Counted from the stretch's first letter, positions 36,045-45,076 are shown. The stretch: 64,000 nt of DNA from Bacteroidota bacterium (GCA_025363015.1 JANYEQ010000006.1:124001-188000); one strand, 5' to 3'. Translations and numbers: made by a program. Notes: generated from the sequence alone by a model not told the origin.

Positions 36045-37242
36045 GTGTGAGTTGCCAGTTTGAATTTATAATAAAGTAGCCTGTTAAGTCGCTAATAATA
36101 TTAGCTTCATTTGTTGTTTCGGGTTTTATTTCAATTACACATAAATCGGGTAAATATTCTAACATGCCTTCTTTTGAGCGAGAGCCAATACTAAGCGAAT
36201 AAATGTTTGATTTTAGTGCTGAAAAAAAATCTAAGTCAAGTGAATAATCACCCGCTTTATCAATTAATAGTGGGGTTTGGGTTTGATTAGAGCGTATCTC
36301 TACTACTTTTGTTCCTGAAATATCAGAAATTAAAACACCTACAACTAGGTTATTTATTTTTTGTGTAACCGTAAATTTAAAATGTATTTTAAAGGGTTCT
36401 TTTTCTTTTAAGTTTTTTTCGTTATGAATTGTTAAGCTCGTAAATTTAAAAATGCTTTGTTCAGGCCCTTTTCTAATGGCGTTTTTTAATTCAACTACTC
36501 CAGGTATTAATTTGTTTTGATACATAGAAATCCCCTCTGTTGTTTTTCCGTAAAATATTTTTTTTCCGTTTTCAAGTAAAACGGCGCTTAAACAAATATC
36601 TTTTAACTGAATAAGGTTGTGGCTTACAAATAAAAGTGTGCGTCCGCTTTTGCTTATATCACCCATTTTGCCCATGCATTTTTTTTGAAACTCGGCATCG
36701 CCTACTGCTAACACCTCATCTATAATTAAAATTTCGTTTTCTAAAAATGCAGCTACAGCAAAGGCTAAACGTAGTTGCATGCCACTACTATAATGTTTTA
36801 AAGGAGTATCTATAAATTTTTGTACACCTGCAAAATCAACAATTGCATCAAAGTTTTTTTGTATTTCGGTTTTGCGCATACCTAAAATACTCCCATTCAT
36901 AAAAATATTTTCTCGCCCACTTAACTCGGGATGAAAGCCTGTGCCAACCTCTAAAAGGCTTGCTATACGCCCTCGCGAAATAATTTTGCCACTTGTTGGC
37001 GGAGTAATTTTACTTAAAATTTTTAGTAAGGTGGACTTACCTGCCCCATTTTTACCAATAATACCAATGGTATCGCCCTGTTGTACATCAAAACTCACAT
37101 CTTTTAATGCCCAAAAATCTTCGGTTTTAAATTTAGGTTTTAGTAAATTAGAAATACTATCGCGCAAACTTAAATAGGGCTGCTGATTAGCATTAATCCT
37201 AAACTTTTTACTAATGTTTTGTATTTCTAAAATGGGTTTCAA
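36031..37242 (-). CDS. Polysaccharide ABC transporter ATP-binding protein (Wzt type)
   Basis: A 403-residue ATPase. Residues 1-245 form the nucleotide-binding domain: Walker A GIIGKNGAGKST near residue 62, signature YSSGMQLRLAFA, Walker B ILIIDEVLAVGD. Residues 260-403 form an extra C-terminal beta domain like the carbohydrate-binding domain of Wzt proteins, which recognise the modified end of the chain. It would energise export of a lipid-linked glycan through a Wzm permease. No ABC-2 permease gene lies beside it in this window. Confidence 0.88.
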   Translation of the reverse strand: MKPILEIQNISKKFRINANQQPYLSLRDSISNLLKPKFKTEDFWALKDVSFDVQQGDTIGIIGKNGAGKSTLLKILSKITPPTSGKIISRGRIASLLEVGTGFHPELSGRENIFMNGSILGMRKTEIQKNFDAIVDFAGVQKFIDTPLKHYSSGMQLRLAFAVAAFLENEILIIDEVLAVGDAEFQKKCMGKMGDISKSGRTLLFVSHNLIQLKDICLSAVLLENGKKIFYGKTTEGISMYQNKLIPGVVELKNAIRKGPEQSIFKFTSLTIHNEKNLKEKEPFKIHFKFTVTQKINNLVVGVLISDISGTKVVEIRSNQTQTPLLIDKAGDYSLDLDFFSALKSNIYSLSIGSRSKEGMLEYLPDLCVIEIKPETTNEANIISDLTGYFIINSNWQLTHDSL

Positions 37243-37294
37243 TTAGGTAAATATAATAAAAAAGGCTTAAAAAAAATTATATAAATCAACCCTC

Positions 37295-38383
37295 TTACCG
37301 TTGTTTTTCTACAAAATCGCTTAACTCGCTTTCGGTTTGTTTGTAAGAAAAAACATCGCTAACGCTTAAATAATTTTGAGAATCTGTACAGTAGTAATAC
37401 AATAGTTTTGATGCATCTAATTTTTCGCGATCGTGTAAAAAGGTTTGTAATACTAGTTTAACCTGAACAGATGAATAGCAGTAATTAGGGTATAATTTTT
37501 TAAAGGTTTCATAACGCTCTGCATCGTTATAAAAAATGTTTAATTTTTCGGTAAACGATTTTATTTCTATGTCTTCAGCAGCCTTTACACATTTATTAAT
37601 GGCAGATTGCTTGTTGTTTTTTACTTCTAATAAAAGGTTTGACAATTCTTTTTTAGAAGATTCGAATTTAAAACTGGTTTCTAAGTTTTTTACGTTTGTT
37701 TTATCTGTAAGATTATAAAAAGCTATTTTAATTAATTTTAATTTTTCAATTTCATAATCAATATGTTTTAAAAGCATATTGGTTTGCTGAACCGATATAC
37801 AGTTATTTTTAAATACATTTTCTAATACTTCGAATTTTTCGTCAGAAACCTGAGTTTTGTTTATTAATATAGCCGTATAATTTATATACTCTGCAGGCAT
37901 AGGGCTTGTACAGTCTCCTTTTTTTGGAAGATTATTAAAGTACGTGGGATTGTTGTTTTTTAATTCGCAAAAATGCCCCAATACGTTGTTTTTATATTTT
38001 AGGGTAGTATCAATAATTGGTTTTAAAGGCACAATAGGACTAATTAGTTTTTGTATTTCGTTTACACTTATAAAACTTATAACTAATTTATTTTGTAGGT
38101 TTTCGACTTTGTAAACAAATTCTTTATTGCTTGTTTTTTTTGTTTTTTCGAGTAAATAAATTGTTTTTGTAAGGGTTAAATTATTTTCAAACTCTATTTT
38201 TACTGTTATTGTATCTAATAAAATTTCGGTAACTAAGACATTTGCTTGCTCGTGTTCGTTTGCTAAATTTTTATTTATAAATAGCTTAAAAACGCTTCCT
38301 TTAGCAGAATATACACGCAAATTGTTTTGTGCATTTATAAATGTACAGGTAAAGATTAATGCGTATAAAATATTTTTTTTCAA
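37295..38383 (-). CDS. Secreted protein with two tandem DUF4476 domains
   Basis: A 362-residue protein with a signal peptide (FINAQ near residue 18). After a beta-rich N-terminal region with low-complexity threonine/lysine, the C-terminal half holds two copies of a helical DUF4476-like domain: about residues 160-255 (CISVQQTNMLLKHIDYEIEK) and 260-360 (YCYSSVQVKLVLQTFLHDRE). Both copies share an aligned cysteine, a Val-Leu-rich helix and a K-x-L-x-L-I/L-segment. DUF4476 is a Bacteroidota family of unknown function. The gene lies 13 bases after uvrC in the same direction. Confidence 0.7.
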   Translation of the reverse strand: MKKNILYALIFTCTFINAQNNLRVYSAKGSVFKLFINKNLANEHEQANVLVTEILLDTITVKIEFENNLTLTKTIYLLEKTKKTSNKEFVYKVENLQNKLVISFISVNEIQKLISPIVPLKPIIDTTLKYKNNVLGHFCELKNNNPTYFNNLPKKGDCTSPMPAEYINYTAILINKTQVSDEKFEVLENVFKNNCISVQQTNMLLKHIDYEIEKLKLIKIAFYNLTDKTNVKNLETSFKFESSKKELSNLLLEVKNNKQSAINKCVKAAEDIEIKSFTEKLNIFYNDAERYETFKKLYPNYCYSSVQVKLVLQTFLHDREKLDASKLLYYYCTDSQNYLSVSDVFSYKQTESELSDFVEKQR

Positions 38384-38395
38384 TTCTTAAAAATA

Positions 38396-40204
38396 CTATA
38401 AATTACTTAGGGGTTTATTAAAATAATTAAACACTAATTTAGCTTTGGCTTTACCAATGTGTTTTTCTAATTCTTCAATACTTGCTACTTTAATATTGCT
38501 AACACTTTTTAGTTCTATTAATAGAGTTTCGGCAGTTTTATCGCTAATACCATTTATTTGATTCAGTTCGGTTTTAAAGGTTTCTCTGCTTCGTTTATTG
38601 CGATGATGAGTAATGCCAAAGCGGTGAGCCTCATCGCGTATGTGTTGGATTATTCTCAGGCTTTCGCTTCGTTTATCCAAATACAAAGGCAACGAATCGT
38701 TAGGAAAATAAATTTCTTCTAAACGCTTAGCGATGCCAATAATAGCAATTTTGCCCATCAAATTTAATTTTTTTAAGCTTTCAACAGCCGCCCCCAATTG
38801 CCCTTTGCCACCATCAATTACTATTAATTGTGGCAGGGGCAGTTTTTCTTCTAACACGCGTGTATAACGGCGTGTAATAACCTCTTCCATGGTTGCAAAA
38901 TCATTAGGCCCTTCTACTGTTTTTATGTTGAAATGCCTGTATTCTTTTTTTGCAGGTTTTCCATCAATAAATACGGGCATGGCGCTTACGGCATAGTGCC
39001 CTTGTATGTTGCTATTATCAAACCCTTCAATGCGACGAGGTTGTTCTTTCATTCGCAAATCTTTCATCATTTGATTCATTATACGCTCAGTGTGTTTATC
39101 TGGGTCGGTTAAAGCAATTTGTTTTTCGCGCTCTTGTTTATAAGCTAAAGCGTTTTTATAACACAAATCCAACAGTTGTTTTTTATCGCCAATTTTAGGA
39201 ATAATATACTCGCAATTTGGTAGCAAAATTTGCGGTGCATATGGTACCAAAATTTCTTTACTTAGGCTATTAAATCTATTTCTAAATTCAACAATAGCAA
39301 ATAGTAGCAAGTCCTCATTTGTTTCGTCTATTTTCTTTTTTAGTTCAATTGTTTGCGCATGAATAATAGCGCCATTAATAATTTTAAAATAATGTGCATA
39401 TGCGGTTTTTTCATCCGTAATAATATTTATCACATCGGTATTTGTAATAGAGGGGTGAACAATGGTTGATTTGCTTTGATAGGCGCTTAGCACTTCTATT
39501 TTGCTTTTAATGTTTTCGGCTATTTCAAACTCATAACGGCTTGCGGCTTGGTTCATTTTTTCTTTTAAATCACGCAAAGCAAAGCCCAAATCGCCTTTTA
39601 TAATTTGGCGAATTTCCTTTATGTTTTCGTCGTATTCTGAAACGCTTTGTTTATTAACGCAGGGGGCTTTACAGCGCCCTATATGAAACTCGAGGCAGGG
39701 TCTAAATTTTTGTTTATCAATATTTTCTTTACTTAAATCTAAACTACAGGTACGAAGTGGGTAAATTTGTCTTATTAAATCGAGTAAAACAAACATTAGT
39801 TTTACCGATGCATAAGGCCCAAAATGCTCATCGTTATTGGTTTTTTTTTGTCGGGTATAATATAATCTTGGGAAACGTTCGTGTTTTAAAATTATCCAAG
39901 GATAAGTTTTATCATCGCGTAAGTTAATGTTGTAGCGCGGTTTTAAACTTTTAATTAAATTGTTTTCTAAAAGTAAAGCATCTAATTCGGTATTTACTTT
40001 TATGGTTTTAATAGTATTAATTTTTTTTACAAGTATGCGAAGCCTATTGTTATCGTGCTCTTTAGTAAAATAACTACTTACTCTTTTTTTTAAATTTTTA
40101 GCTTTTCCAACATACAAAAGAGCGCCCTCTATATCAAAATACTGGTACACCCCTGGTGTTTCGGGTAATGTTTTAATGTAAATGTTTATGTGTTCAGGTG
40201 TCAT
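38396..40204 (-). CDS. uvrC: Excinuclease ABC subunit C
   Basis: A 602-residue UvrC, the nuclease of nucleotide excision repair. Domains in order: GIY-YIG nuclease at residues 12-95 (ETPGVYQYF, LLYVGKAKNLKKR), the Cys-rich region with HIGRCKAPC near residue 177, the UVR UvrB-binding motif around residue 205, the C-terminal RNase H-like nuclease (GFDNSNIQGHYAVSAM; VIDGGKGQLGAA), and helix-hairpin-helix motifs at the end. Length and domain set are complete. Confidence 0.95.
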   Translation of the reverse strand: MTPEHINIYIKTLPETPGVYQYFDIEGALLYVGKAKNLKKRVSSYFTKEHDNNRLRILVKKINTIKTIKVNTELDALLLENNLIKSLKPRYNINLRDDKTYPWIILKHERFPRLYYTRQKKTNNDEHFGPYASVKLMFVLLDLIRQIYPLRTCSLDLSKENIDKQKFRPCLEFHIGRCKAPCVNKQSVSEYDENIKEIRQIIKGDLGFALRDLKEKMNQAASRYEFEIAENIKSKIEVLSAYQSKSTIVHPSITNTDVINIITDEKTAYAHYFKIINGAIIHAQTIELKKKIDETNEDLLLFAIVEFRNRFNSLSKEILVPYAPQILLPNCEYIIPKIGDKKQLLDLCYKNALAYKQEREKQIALTDPDKHTERIMNQMMKDLRMKEQPRRIEGFDNSNIQGHYAVSAMPVFIDGKPAKKEYRHFNIKTVEGPNDFATMEEVITRRYTRVLEEKLPLPQLIVIDGGKGQLGAAVESLKKLNLMGKIAIIGIAKRLEEIYFPNDSLPLYLDKRSESLRIIQHIRDEAHRFGITHHRNKRSRETFKTELNQINGISDKTAETLLIELKSVSNIKVASIEELEKHIGKAKAKLVFNYFNKPLSNL

Positions 40205-40253
40205 TATTCTAAAACAAATTTACAAACTCTTTATATAACCCGCAGTAATAAAA

Positions 40254-40286
40254 AAAGCCCCAATTAGCTAAGCTAATTGGGGCTTT
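40254..40286 (-). terminator. Intrinsic terminator after the T9SS-exported protein gene
   Basis: The sequence AAAGCCCCAATTA pairs with TAATTGGGGCTTT across a 7-base loop (up to 16 bp if the loop is closed to one base). On the minus strand it is followed by a run of six T. It lies 18 bases beyond the stop of the gene at 40304 and before uvrC, so uvrC has an independent transcript. Confidence 0.85.
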
Positions 40287-40303
40287 AATTTTTTTAATTA
40301 AAA

Positions 40304-42103
40304 TTAGTTTTTAATTACTTTAATAGTTTTTACTAATTTGCTTTCAGCAGTTTTTACTTTAATAAAGTAAACGCCCTTTGCTAAACTAGTAGTATTAATT
40401 GTTTCTGATTCTGAAACAGTTGTAGTTAAAACAACTTGCCCTAAAGTATTAATTACTTCAACTAAACCATTAACACCCGAAATTGTAACTTCGTTAGTAA
40501 ACGGATTAGGGAAAACCGCAACATTAGTGTTTTCGATAGTGTTGTTAGCTATACCAGTACAAACTACAACTACTAAACCGTTAGTAAACGATTTCACACA
40601 ACCTGCTGCACTTGTTCCAGAAACACCATAGCTATATGAACCAGCTGTTGTTGGCGTACCAACAGTTACAACTGTTGCATTAGATGCAAATGGAGCCCAA
40701 GTATAAGTACTAGCACCTGAAGCGGTAACAGTAATAGAAGTACCAGCTGTATTACAAACTGTATTGCTACTTGCTGTAATAGAAACATTAGGTAAAGCAT
40801 TAACTAATACAGTAATAGTGTTTGCACCAAAACAAGCACCTGTAGAACCAGCCACAGTATATGTAGCGTTAGCTGTAGGTGTAACTACAATACTAGAACC
40901 GCTACCTGAAGGTAACCAGGTGTAAGAAGTAGCACCACTTGCTGATAACGTAGCAGAGCTACCTGGACACACACCTGATGGTGAGCTGTTGGTAACACCA
41001 ATTGCTAAATTTGAACCAATACTTACAGTAACTGTTTTTGTGTTTGCACAAATACCATTATAACCTGTTACTGTGTAAGTAGCGGCTGTACCTGCATTAC
41101 TAATTGTTGAAGTTGTTGCACCTGTATTCCACGAATAAGTAGTAGCACCACTAGCCGATAAAGTTACTGGAGAGCCAGAACATGTAGTAGCATTAGCTAC
41201 CGAAACAACTGGCGTTACCGTTACGTTTACTGCTATAGTTTTAGAACTTGTACAACCTGGTGTACTTGAGCCGTATAATGTATAAATGGTAGTAACAGTT
41301 GGAGAAACAGATAAAGAAGCTGTGTTAGGGCCTGAACTCCAAGTGTAGGTACTTGCACCACTTCCAAAAAATGTTGCTGTGTTTCCAGAACAAATGCTTG
41401 CAAATGGAGGGTTAATGTTAATTGTTGGTGTAGCACAAGGTAAACTGTAAGTAACATCATCAATACCAATAACATCGCTATTAGCACCATTAGCACCACC
41501 ATCATTTACAAAATATCTAAACGCAAAACGGCCAGTAACTGTGCCTGTAATACCACTTAGTGTTGTACTAAAAACAGTCCAAGCATTTGGGTAACCGTTA
41601 ACCGAACCACCACTAACCGCTGTTGCAGCGGTTGTGTTTAAATTTGGGTTAATGTCTAACAATAAAGTAGTAAAACTACCTACTGCCGTTGTACCTGCGC
41701 CAATTGCACCAGTGCTAGTACCGGCAGTACTCATACGCAGTTGTAAACCATCTGCATAAGCAATTGTACTGTTGGTGCGTGTAGCAAATTGAATAACCGC
41801 ACCATTAGTTAACGCTACCGTTGGCGTAATTAAAAAGTTACTAATACCGCCTGCTGGCGTTGCAGCTTCGCTTTGAAAGTTTGCCGAATAGTAATCTGTT
41901 GGGCCACCAGTATTTGCAGGAAAGTTTGCTGGGTTACCTTGAAACCAACTTACAGTACCTTGTGGTACAGAGTTGTTTTGTATAGCCCAACCGGCGCCAG
42001 TTGGCGACCATGTAGCTGTAAAGCTCTCGTTTAAAGTTGTTTGTGCATTAATGGTAAAAGCACCAAATGCAGCAGCAACTAATAATGTAATTTTTCTTTT
42101 CAT
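40304..42103 (-). CDS. Secreted Ig-repeat protein with a T9SS type A sorting domain
   Basis: A 599-residue extracellular protein. Signal peptide ends near FTINAQ (residue 20). Residues 22-222 look like a choice-of-anchor J or MAM-like beta domain (LNESFTATWSPTGAGW, ending in DVIGIDDVTYSLPC). Residues 223-510 contain repeated bacterial Ig-like units of about 75 residues, each with a cysteine near the start and a SYTW or TYSWNTG core. The C-terminal sorting domain starts VAVFPNPFTNE near residue 525 and ends KTIKVIKN. Its function is probably adhesive; there is no catalytic signature. Confidence 0.85.
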   Translation of the reverse strand: MKRKITLLVAAAFGAFTINAQTTLNESFTATWSPTGAGWAIQNNSVPQGTVSWFQGNPANFPANTGGPTDYYSANFQSEAATPAGGISNFLITPTVALTNGAVIQFATRTNSTIAYADGLQLRMSTAGTSTGAIGAGTTAVGSFTTLLLDINPNLNTTAATAVSGGSVNGYPNAWTVFSTTLSGITGTVTGRFAFRYFVNDGGANGANSDVIGIDDVTYSLPCATPTININPPFASICSGNTATFFGSGASTYTWSSGPNTASLSVSPTVTTIYTLYGSSTPGCTSSKTIAVNVTVTPVVSVANATTCSGSPVTLSASGATTYSWNTGATTSTISNAGTAATYTVTGYNGICANTKTVTVSIGSNLAIGVTNSSPSGVCPGSSATLSASGATSYTWLPSGSGSSIVVTPTANATYTVAGSTGACFGANTITVLVNALPNVSITASSNTVCNTAGTSITVTASGASTYTWAPFASNATVVTVGTPTTAGSYSYGVSGTSAAGCVKSFTNGLVVVVCTGIANNTIENTNVAVFPNPFTNEVTISGVNGLVEVINTLGQVVLTTTVSESETINTTSLAKGVYFIKVKTAESKLVKTIKVIKN

Positions 42104-42190
42104 TTTTATGGTTTTTATAAATTTTAGATGGCGAATATATAACCTTTTTTTTAATTATTTTGTTAAAAACAAAACTAATAGGCTTTAATA

Positions 42191-42562
42191 CTATTTTAGT
42201 CTTTTCTTTACCGTTTTAGGCAAGCTAGTAACCACTAAGTTATACGAATCATCAACCCAACTCAAAACAAGTTTTTTTGAAGCAATGCCGTTGCAAATAA
42301 TTGTATTCCAATGGGCTTTATTCATATGATAGCCTGGCAAAACACAACTGTAGCTTTCTCGTAACTCTACTGCTTTTTGTGGCATACATTTAACATTAAA
42401 TTGCAAGGGATTGGAGTTTATATTTACTAATAAAAACATTTTACCTCCCACCTTAAAAACCAATGTGTTGTTATCAAAAGGAAAGCTTTCGGTTACACCC
42501 TGCTTTTTAAGGCAGTACTCTCTTAGTTCTTCTATATTCATCTGTTTTTTTGATTTAACCAA
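42191..42562 (-). CDS. MmcQ/YjbR-family protein
   Basis: A 123-residue protein of the YjbR group: LREYCLKKQGVTESFPFD at the N-terminus, VFKVGGKMFLLVN near residue 32, and the closing PGYHMNKAHWNTI and SYNLVVTSLPK. The fold resembles DNA-binding domains, but no function is established. Two 20-base direct repeats lie 31-71 bases upstream of its start. Confidence 0.83.
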   Translation of the reverse strand: MVKSKKQMNIEELREYCLKKQGVTESFPFDNNTLVFKVGGKMFLLVNINSNPLQFNVKCMPQKAVELRESYSCVLPGYHMNKAHWNTIICNGIASKKLVLSWVDDSYNLVVTSLPKTVKKRLK

Positions 42563-42592
42563 AATTAAAAAATTTTTTTACACCACAACGCT

Positions 42593-42633
42593 AAAAACCT
42601 ACCAGATATACAAAAAAACCTACCAGATATACA
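42593..42633. repeat. Two 20-base direct repeats upstream of the YjbR gene
   Basis: Two identical copies of AAAAACCTACCAGATATACA (42593-42612 and 42614-42633) with one base between, period 21 bases. They lie in the 220-base divergent gap between the YjbR gene and exbB. Spacing of two helix turns would suit two bound proteins, but no regulator is identified. Confidence 0.85.
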
Positions 42634-42725
42634 ATGGCGGTATATTTATTCAATAAAAAGTAAAATATTTGTGTCAAATTAACGTTATTCATTAAAATAC
42701 ATTTTTACTTCAAAAAACTATTTAC

Positions 42726-42733
42726 TATGTTTG
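42726..42733 (+). promoter_or_regulatory. Candidate -7 promoter box for the exbBD-tonB operon
   Basis: TATGTTTG matches TAnnTTTG and would start transcription near 42740, leaving a leader of about 43 bases that is A-rich and lacks a Shine-Dalgarno motif. No clear -33 box is visible. Confidence 0.35.
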
Positions 42734-42782
42734 GCATCTAATTAAAAACTAAATTTAAACTAACAATAAAAAATAAAACAAA

Positions 42783-43586
42783 ATGAGCACAAAAAAAACA
42801 TCGGGAGGTTTCCCACTAATTGTTTCAGCATTGGCAATCGTTATCTGTATTTGCTTAGGTTGGGCTATCTACAAAACAATTCTAGGTTCCGCTTCAAACT
42901 TTGAAGGTGGCGATTCTGAAAAAGGTCATCCACACAACATTTTGGGCACCATGTACAAGGGTGGGTTTATTGTACCTATTTTAATTGGTTTTTTATTAAC
43001 CGTAATTACTTTTGCTATTGAGCGTTTTATTACCATTATGAAAGCTAACGGCGCTGGCGCTACCGATAAGTTTGTTGCTAAAATTAAAACCTTAATTGGT
43101 AGTCACGATTTTGAAGGCGCAATTGCTGAGTGCAACAAACAAAAAGGTTCGTTAGCAAACGTTGTACACGAAGGTGTTTTAAAATACCAATTTGTTAAAA
43201 ACGATACACAAATGGATAAAGAAGCAAAAGTAGTTGCTATTCAAAAATCAATTGAAGAAGCTACCTCGTTAGAATTACCAATGTTATCAAAAAACATGGT
43301 GGTAATTTCTACAATGGCTTCTATTGGTACTTTAGCAGGATTAATTGGTACGGTTGTAGGTATGATTCGTGCCTTTGCCGCTTTATCTGCTGCTGGTGCA
43401 CCCGATACATCTGCCCTTGCAACTGGTATTTCTGAAGCCTTAGTAAACACCTTAGTGGGTATTTTAACCTCTGCTTTAGCAATTATATTTTATAACTATT
43501 TTAGTAATAGAATTGACCAAATTACTTATTCTATGGATGAGGCTGGAATGTCTATCATTCAAGAGTTTCAATCAAGCGGAAAATAA
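42783..43586 (+). CDS. exbB: MotA/TolQ/ExbB proton channel protein
   Basis: A 267-residue inner-membrane protein with a short cytoplasmic start, a first helix near residue 14, another near residue 58 (VPILIGFLLTVITFAIE), a cytoplasmic loop, and two conserved helices (STMASIGTLAGLIGTVVGMI near residue 178; LVNTLVGILTSALAII near residue 220). It forms the pentameric motor core that, with ExbD, uses proton flow to energise TonB. The 4-helix form is common in Bacteroidota. It heads the operon exbB-exbD-exbD-tonB. Confidence 0.9.
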   Translation: MSTKKTSGGFPLIVSALAIVICICLGWAIYKTILGSASNFEGGDSEKGHPHNILGTMYKGGFIVPILIGFLLTVITFAIERFITIMKANGAGATDKFVAKIKTLIGSHDFEGAIAECNKQKGSLANVVHEGVLKYQFVKNDTQMDKEAKVVAIQKSIEEATSLELPMLSKNMVVISTMASIGTLAGLIGTVVGMIRAFAALSAAGAPDTSALATGISEALVNTLVGILTSALAIIFYNYFSNRIDQITYSMDEAGMSIIQEFQSSGK

Positions 43587-43597
43587 TTTTGGCAAAT

Positions 43598-43622
43598 GGA
43601 CGCTGAGTCTGTCGAAGCGTCC
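43598..43622. repeat. REP-like palindrome between exbB and the first exbD
   Basis: GGACGCT and AGCGTCC pair as a 7-base stem around an 11-base loop containing GTCTGTCGA. It lies 12 bases after the exbB stop and 42 bases before the next ATG. The shape and GC richness stand out from the AT-rich neighbours and resemble dispersed REP-type sequences. It could modulate mRNA stability or partial termination within the operon. Confidence 0.6.
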
Positions 43623-43664
43623 GCTTAAACAAACAACAATTAACCTTTTAACAATAAATAAGCA

Positions 43665-44348
43665 ATGTCAAAAAAACCATCAAAAGGAGGAGCCCCAGCG
43701 TTAGACATGACGCCCATGGTAGATTTAGCCTTCCTACTGGTAACATTCTTTATGTTAACTGCCTCGTTTCGTATGGCTGAACCCGTTGTAGTTGATCCAC
43801 CTTCCTCTATTGGTATGGTTGATTTACCCGACAATCACATTATGGTAACTATTGATGATAAAGGACGTGCCTTTTTTGGCATTAGTAATTCATCTGCCAA
43901 AATGAGTGCCCTGCGCGAAATGGCAGCCAAATACAAAGTAGGTTTTACCGAACAACAAATTATAAAATTTAGCGGTTTACCAAGTTTTGGTGTTGATATA
44001 AAAGATTTACCAGCGTATATTGATACCAAAGAAGATAAACGTAGCGCCTTTCAACCACAAAAAGGGGTGCCTTTAGATACCATTATTCCCAACAACCAAT
44101 TAAAAGATTGGATTGCTATTGGTGGTAAAGAAGCCGTTAAAATGTATTTAGATGCTAAAGAAAAAGCTGCAACTGCCGGTGGCGAGTTTAAAGCCGAAAA
44201 GCCGCGTTACGCCATTAAGTGTGCCGCAACTACTAAATACATTTACGTTAAAGATGTTATTAAAGCATTTACCGATTTAAAAATATATCAGTTTAACCTT
44301 ATTACCTCGCTTGAAGGCGGCGGAACTATTGTTGAACCAGTTAAATAA
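43665..44348 (+). CDS. exbD: ExbD/TolR biopolymer transport protein, first copy
   Basis: A 227-residue protein with a basic start, then the membrane helix carrying the proton-path aspartate in MTPMVDLAFLLVTFF near residues 16-30. The periplasmic part is about 180 residues, longer than the roughly 100 of enterobacterial ExbD; a middle insertion (near residues 80-165) lacks a match I can name, while the closing segment TKYIYVKDVIKAFTDLKIY is ExbD-like. It lies between exbB and a second exbD. Confidence 0.88.
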   Translation: MSKKPSKGGAPALDMTPMVDLAFLLVTFFMLTASFRMAEPVVVDPPSSIGMVDLPDNHIMVTIDDKGRAFFGISNSSAKMSALREMAAKYKVGFTEQQIIKFSGLPSFGVDIKDLPAYIDTKEDKRSAFQPQKGVPLDTIIPNNQLKDWIAIGGKEAVKMYLDAKEKAATAGGEFKAEKPRYAIKCAATTKYIYVKDVIKAFTDLKIYQFNLITSLEGGGTIVEPVK

Positions 44349-44410
44349 TTATTAATGTTAAGTTTTTAATATAAAACCTATTAAAAACTAATCACTAAAA
44401 ACTAAATTGT

Positions 44411-45046
44411 ATGGCAGAAATATCAGATAGTGGTGGCGGAGGCCACAAAAAAGGGGGCAAAAAAAGAGCCAAAAAACAAAGTACGCGTATAGACATGACG
44501 CCTATGGTGGATTTAGCGTTTTTATTACTAACATTTTTTGTGTTAACCGCTACGTTTAGCAAACCAAAATCAATGGAACTAACCTTCCCTGCTCCTCCCG
44601 ACCCAAATATTGTACAACCTCCCATTAAAAATGGTATTACCTTTTTATTAACGAAAGACGATAGAATTTTTTACTACAAGGGCGAGTTTAGAGCCGCTGA
44701 CGATGCAAAAGGTTTAAAAACACAATTAGCAGAGCTTAATTTTTCAAAAGAAAGTTTGCGTAAATATTTACTTAAAGAAAGCGAATCCATGCAGGCAAAA
44801 GTTATAGCTCTAAAGGCCAAACACGAAGCAAAACAATTAGCCGATACCACCTATAAACGCATGGTACGCGAGGCAAAAGCATCTAAAGAAACGCCTACTT
44901 ACCTTATTAAAACCGATGATAAGGCCACTTACAAAAATGTAATTGATGTTATTGATGAGTTAAATTACAACGTAGTAGGTAAATACGTAATGGTAGATTT
45001 AATAAAACCTGAATACGATATGTTAATTGAAAAAGTAGGAAAATAA
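44411..45046 (+). CDS. exbD: ExbD/TolR biopolymer transport protein, second copy
   Basis: A 211-residue ExbD with a glycine-lysine-rich start (HKKGGKKRAKK), the proton-path helix MTPMVDLAFLLLTFFVL near residues 28-45, and a long periplasmic domain that ends with a typical TYKNVIDVIDELNYNVVGKY. The middle part is charged and helical and differs from the first ExbD. Two different ExbDs in one operon suggest a hetero-dimeric D subunit or two motor forms. Confidence 0.87.
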   Translation: MAEISDSGGGGHKKGGKKRAKKQSTRIDMTPMVDLAFLLLTFFVLTATFSKPKSMELTFPAPPDPNIVQPPIKNGITFLLTKDDRIFYYKGEFRAADDAKGLKTQLAELNFSKESLRKYLLKESESMQAKVIALKAKHEAKQLADTTYKRMVREAKASKETPTYLIKTDDKATYKNVIDVIDELNYNVVGKYVMVDLIKPEYDMLIEKVGK

Positions 45047-45056
45047 AAAATGTTTT

Positions 45057-45076
45057 ATGGAATTAAATAATTCCAT
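45057..45076 (+). promoter_or_regulatory. Hairpin and strong ribosome-binding site ahead of tonB
   Basis: An 8-base stem ATGGAATT/AATTCCAT with a 4-base loop sits 30 bases before the tonB start, and AAAGGAG at 45094-45100 lies 6 bases before the ATG. A Shine-Dalgarno-like site is uncommon in this phylum and in this window, and here it fixes the start at 45107 rather than the ATG at 45152. Confidence 0.55.

Noticed and set aside
42593-42633. Repeats considered as a CRISPR fragment
   Set aside because: Only two units with a single base between them, no spacer, no cas genes.
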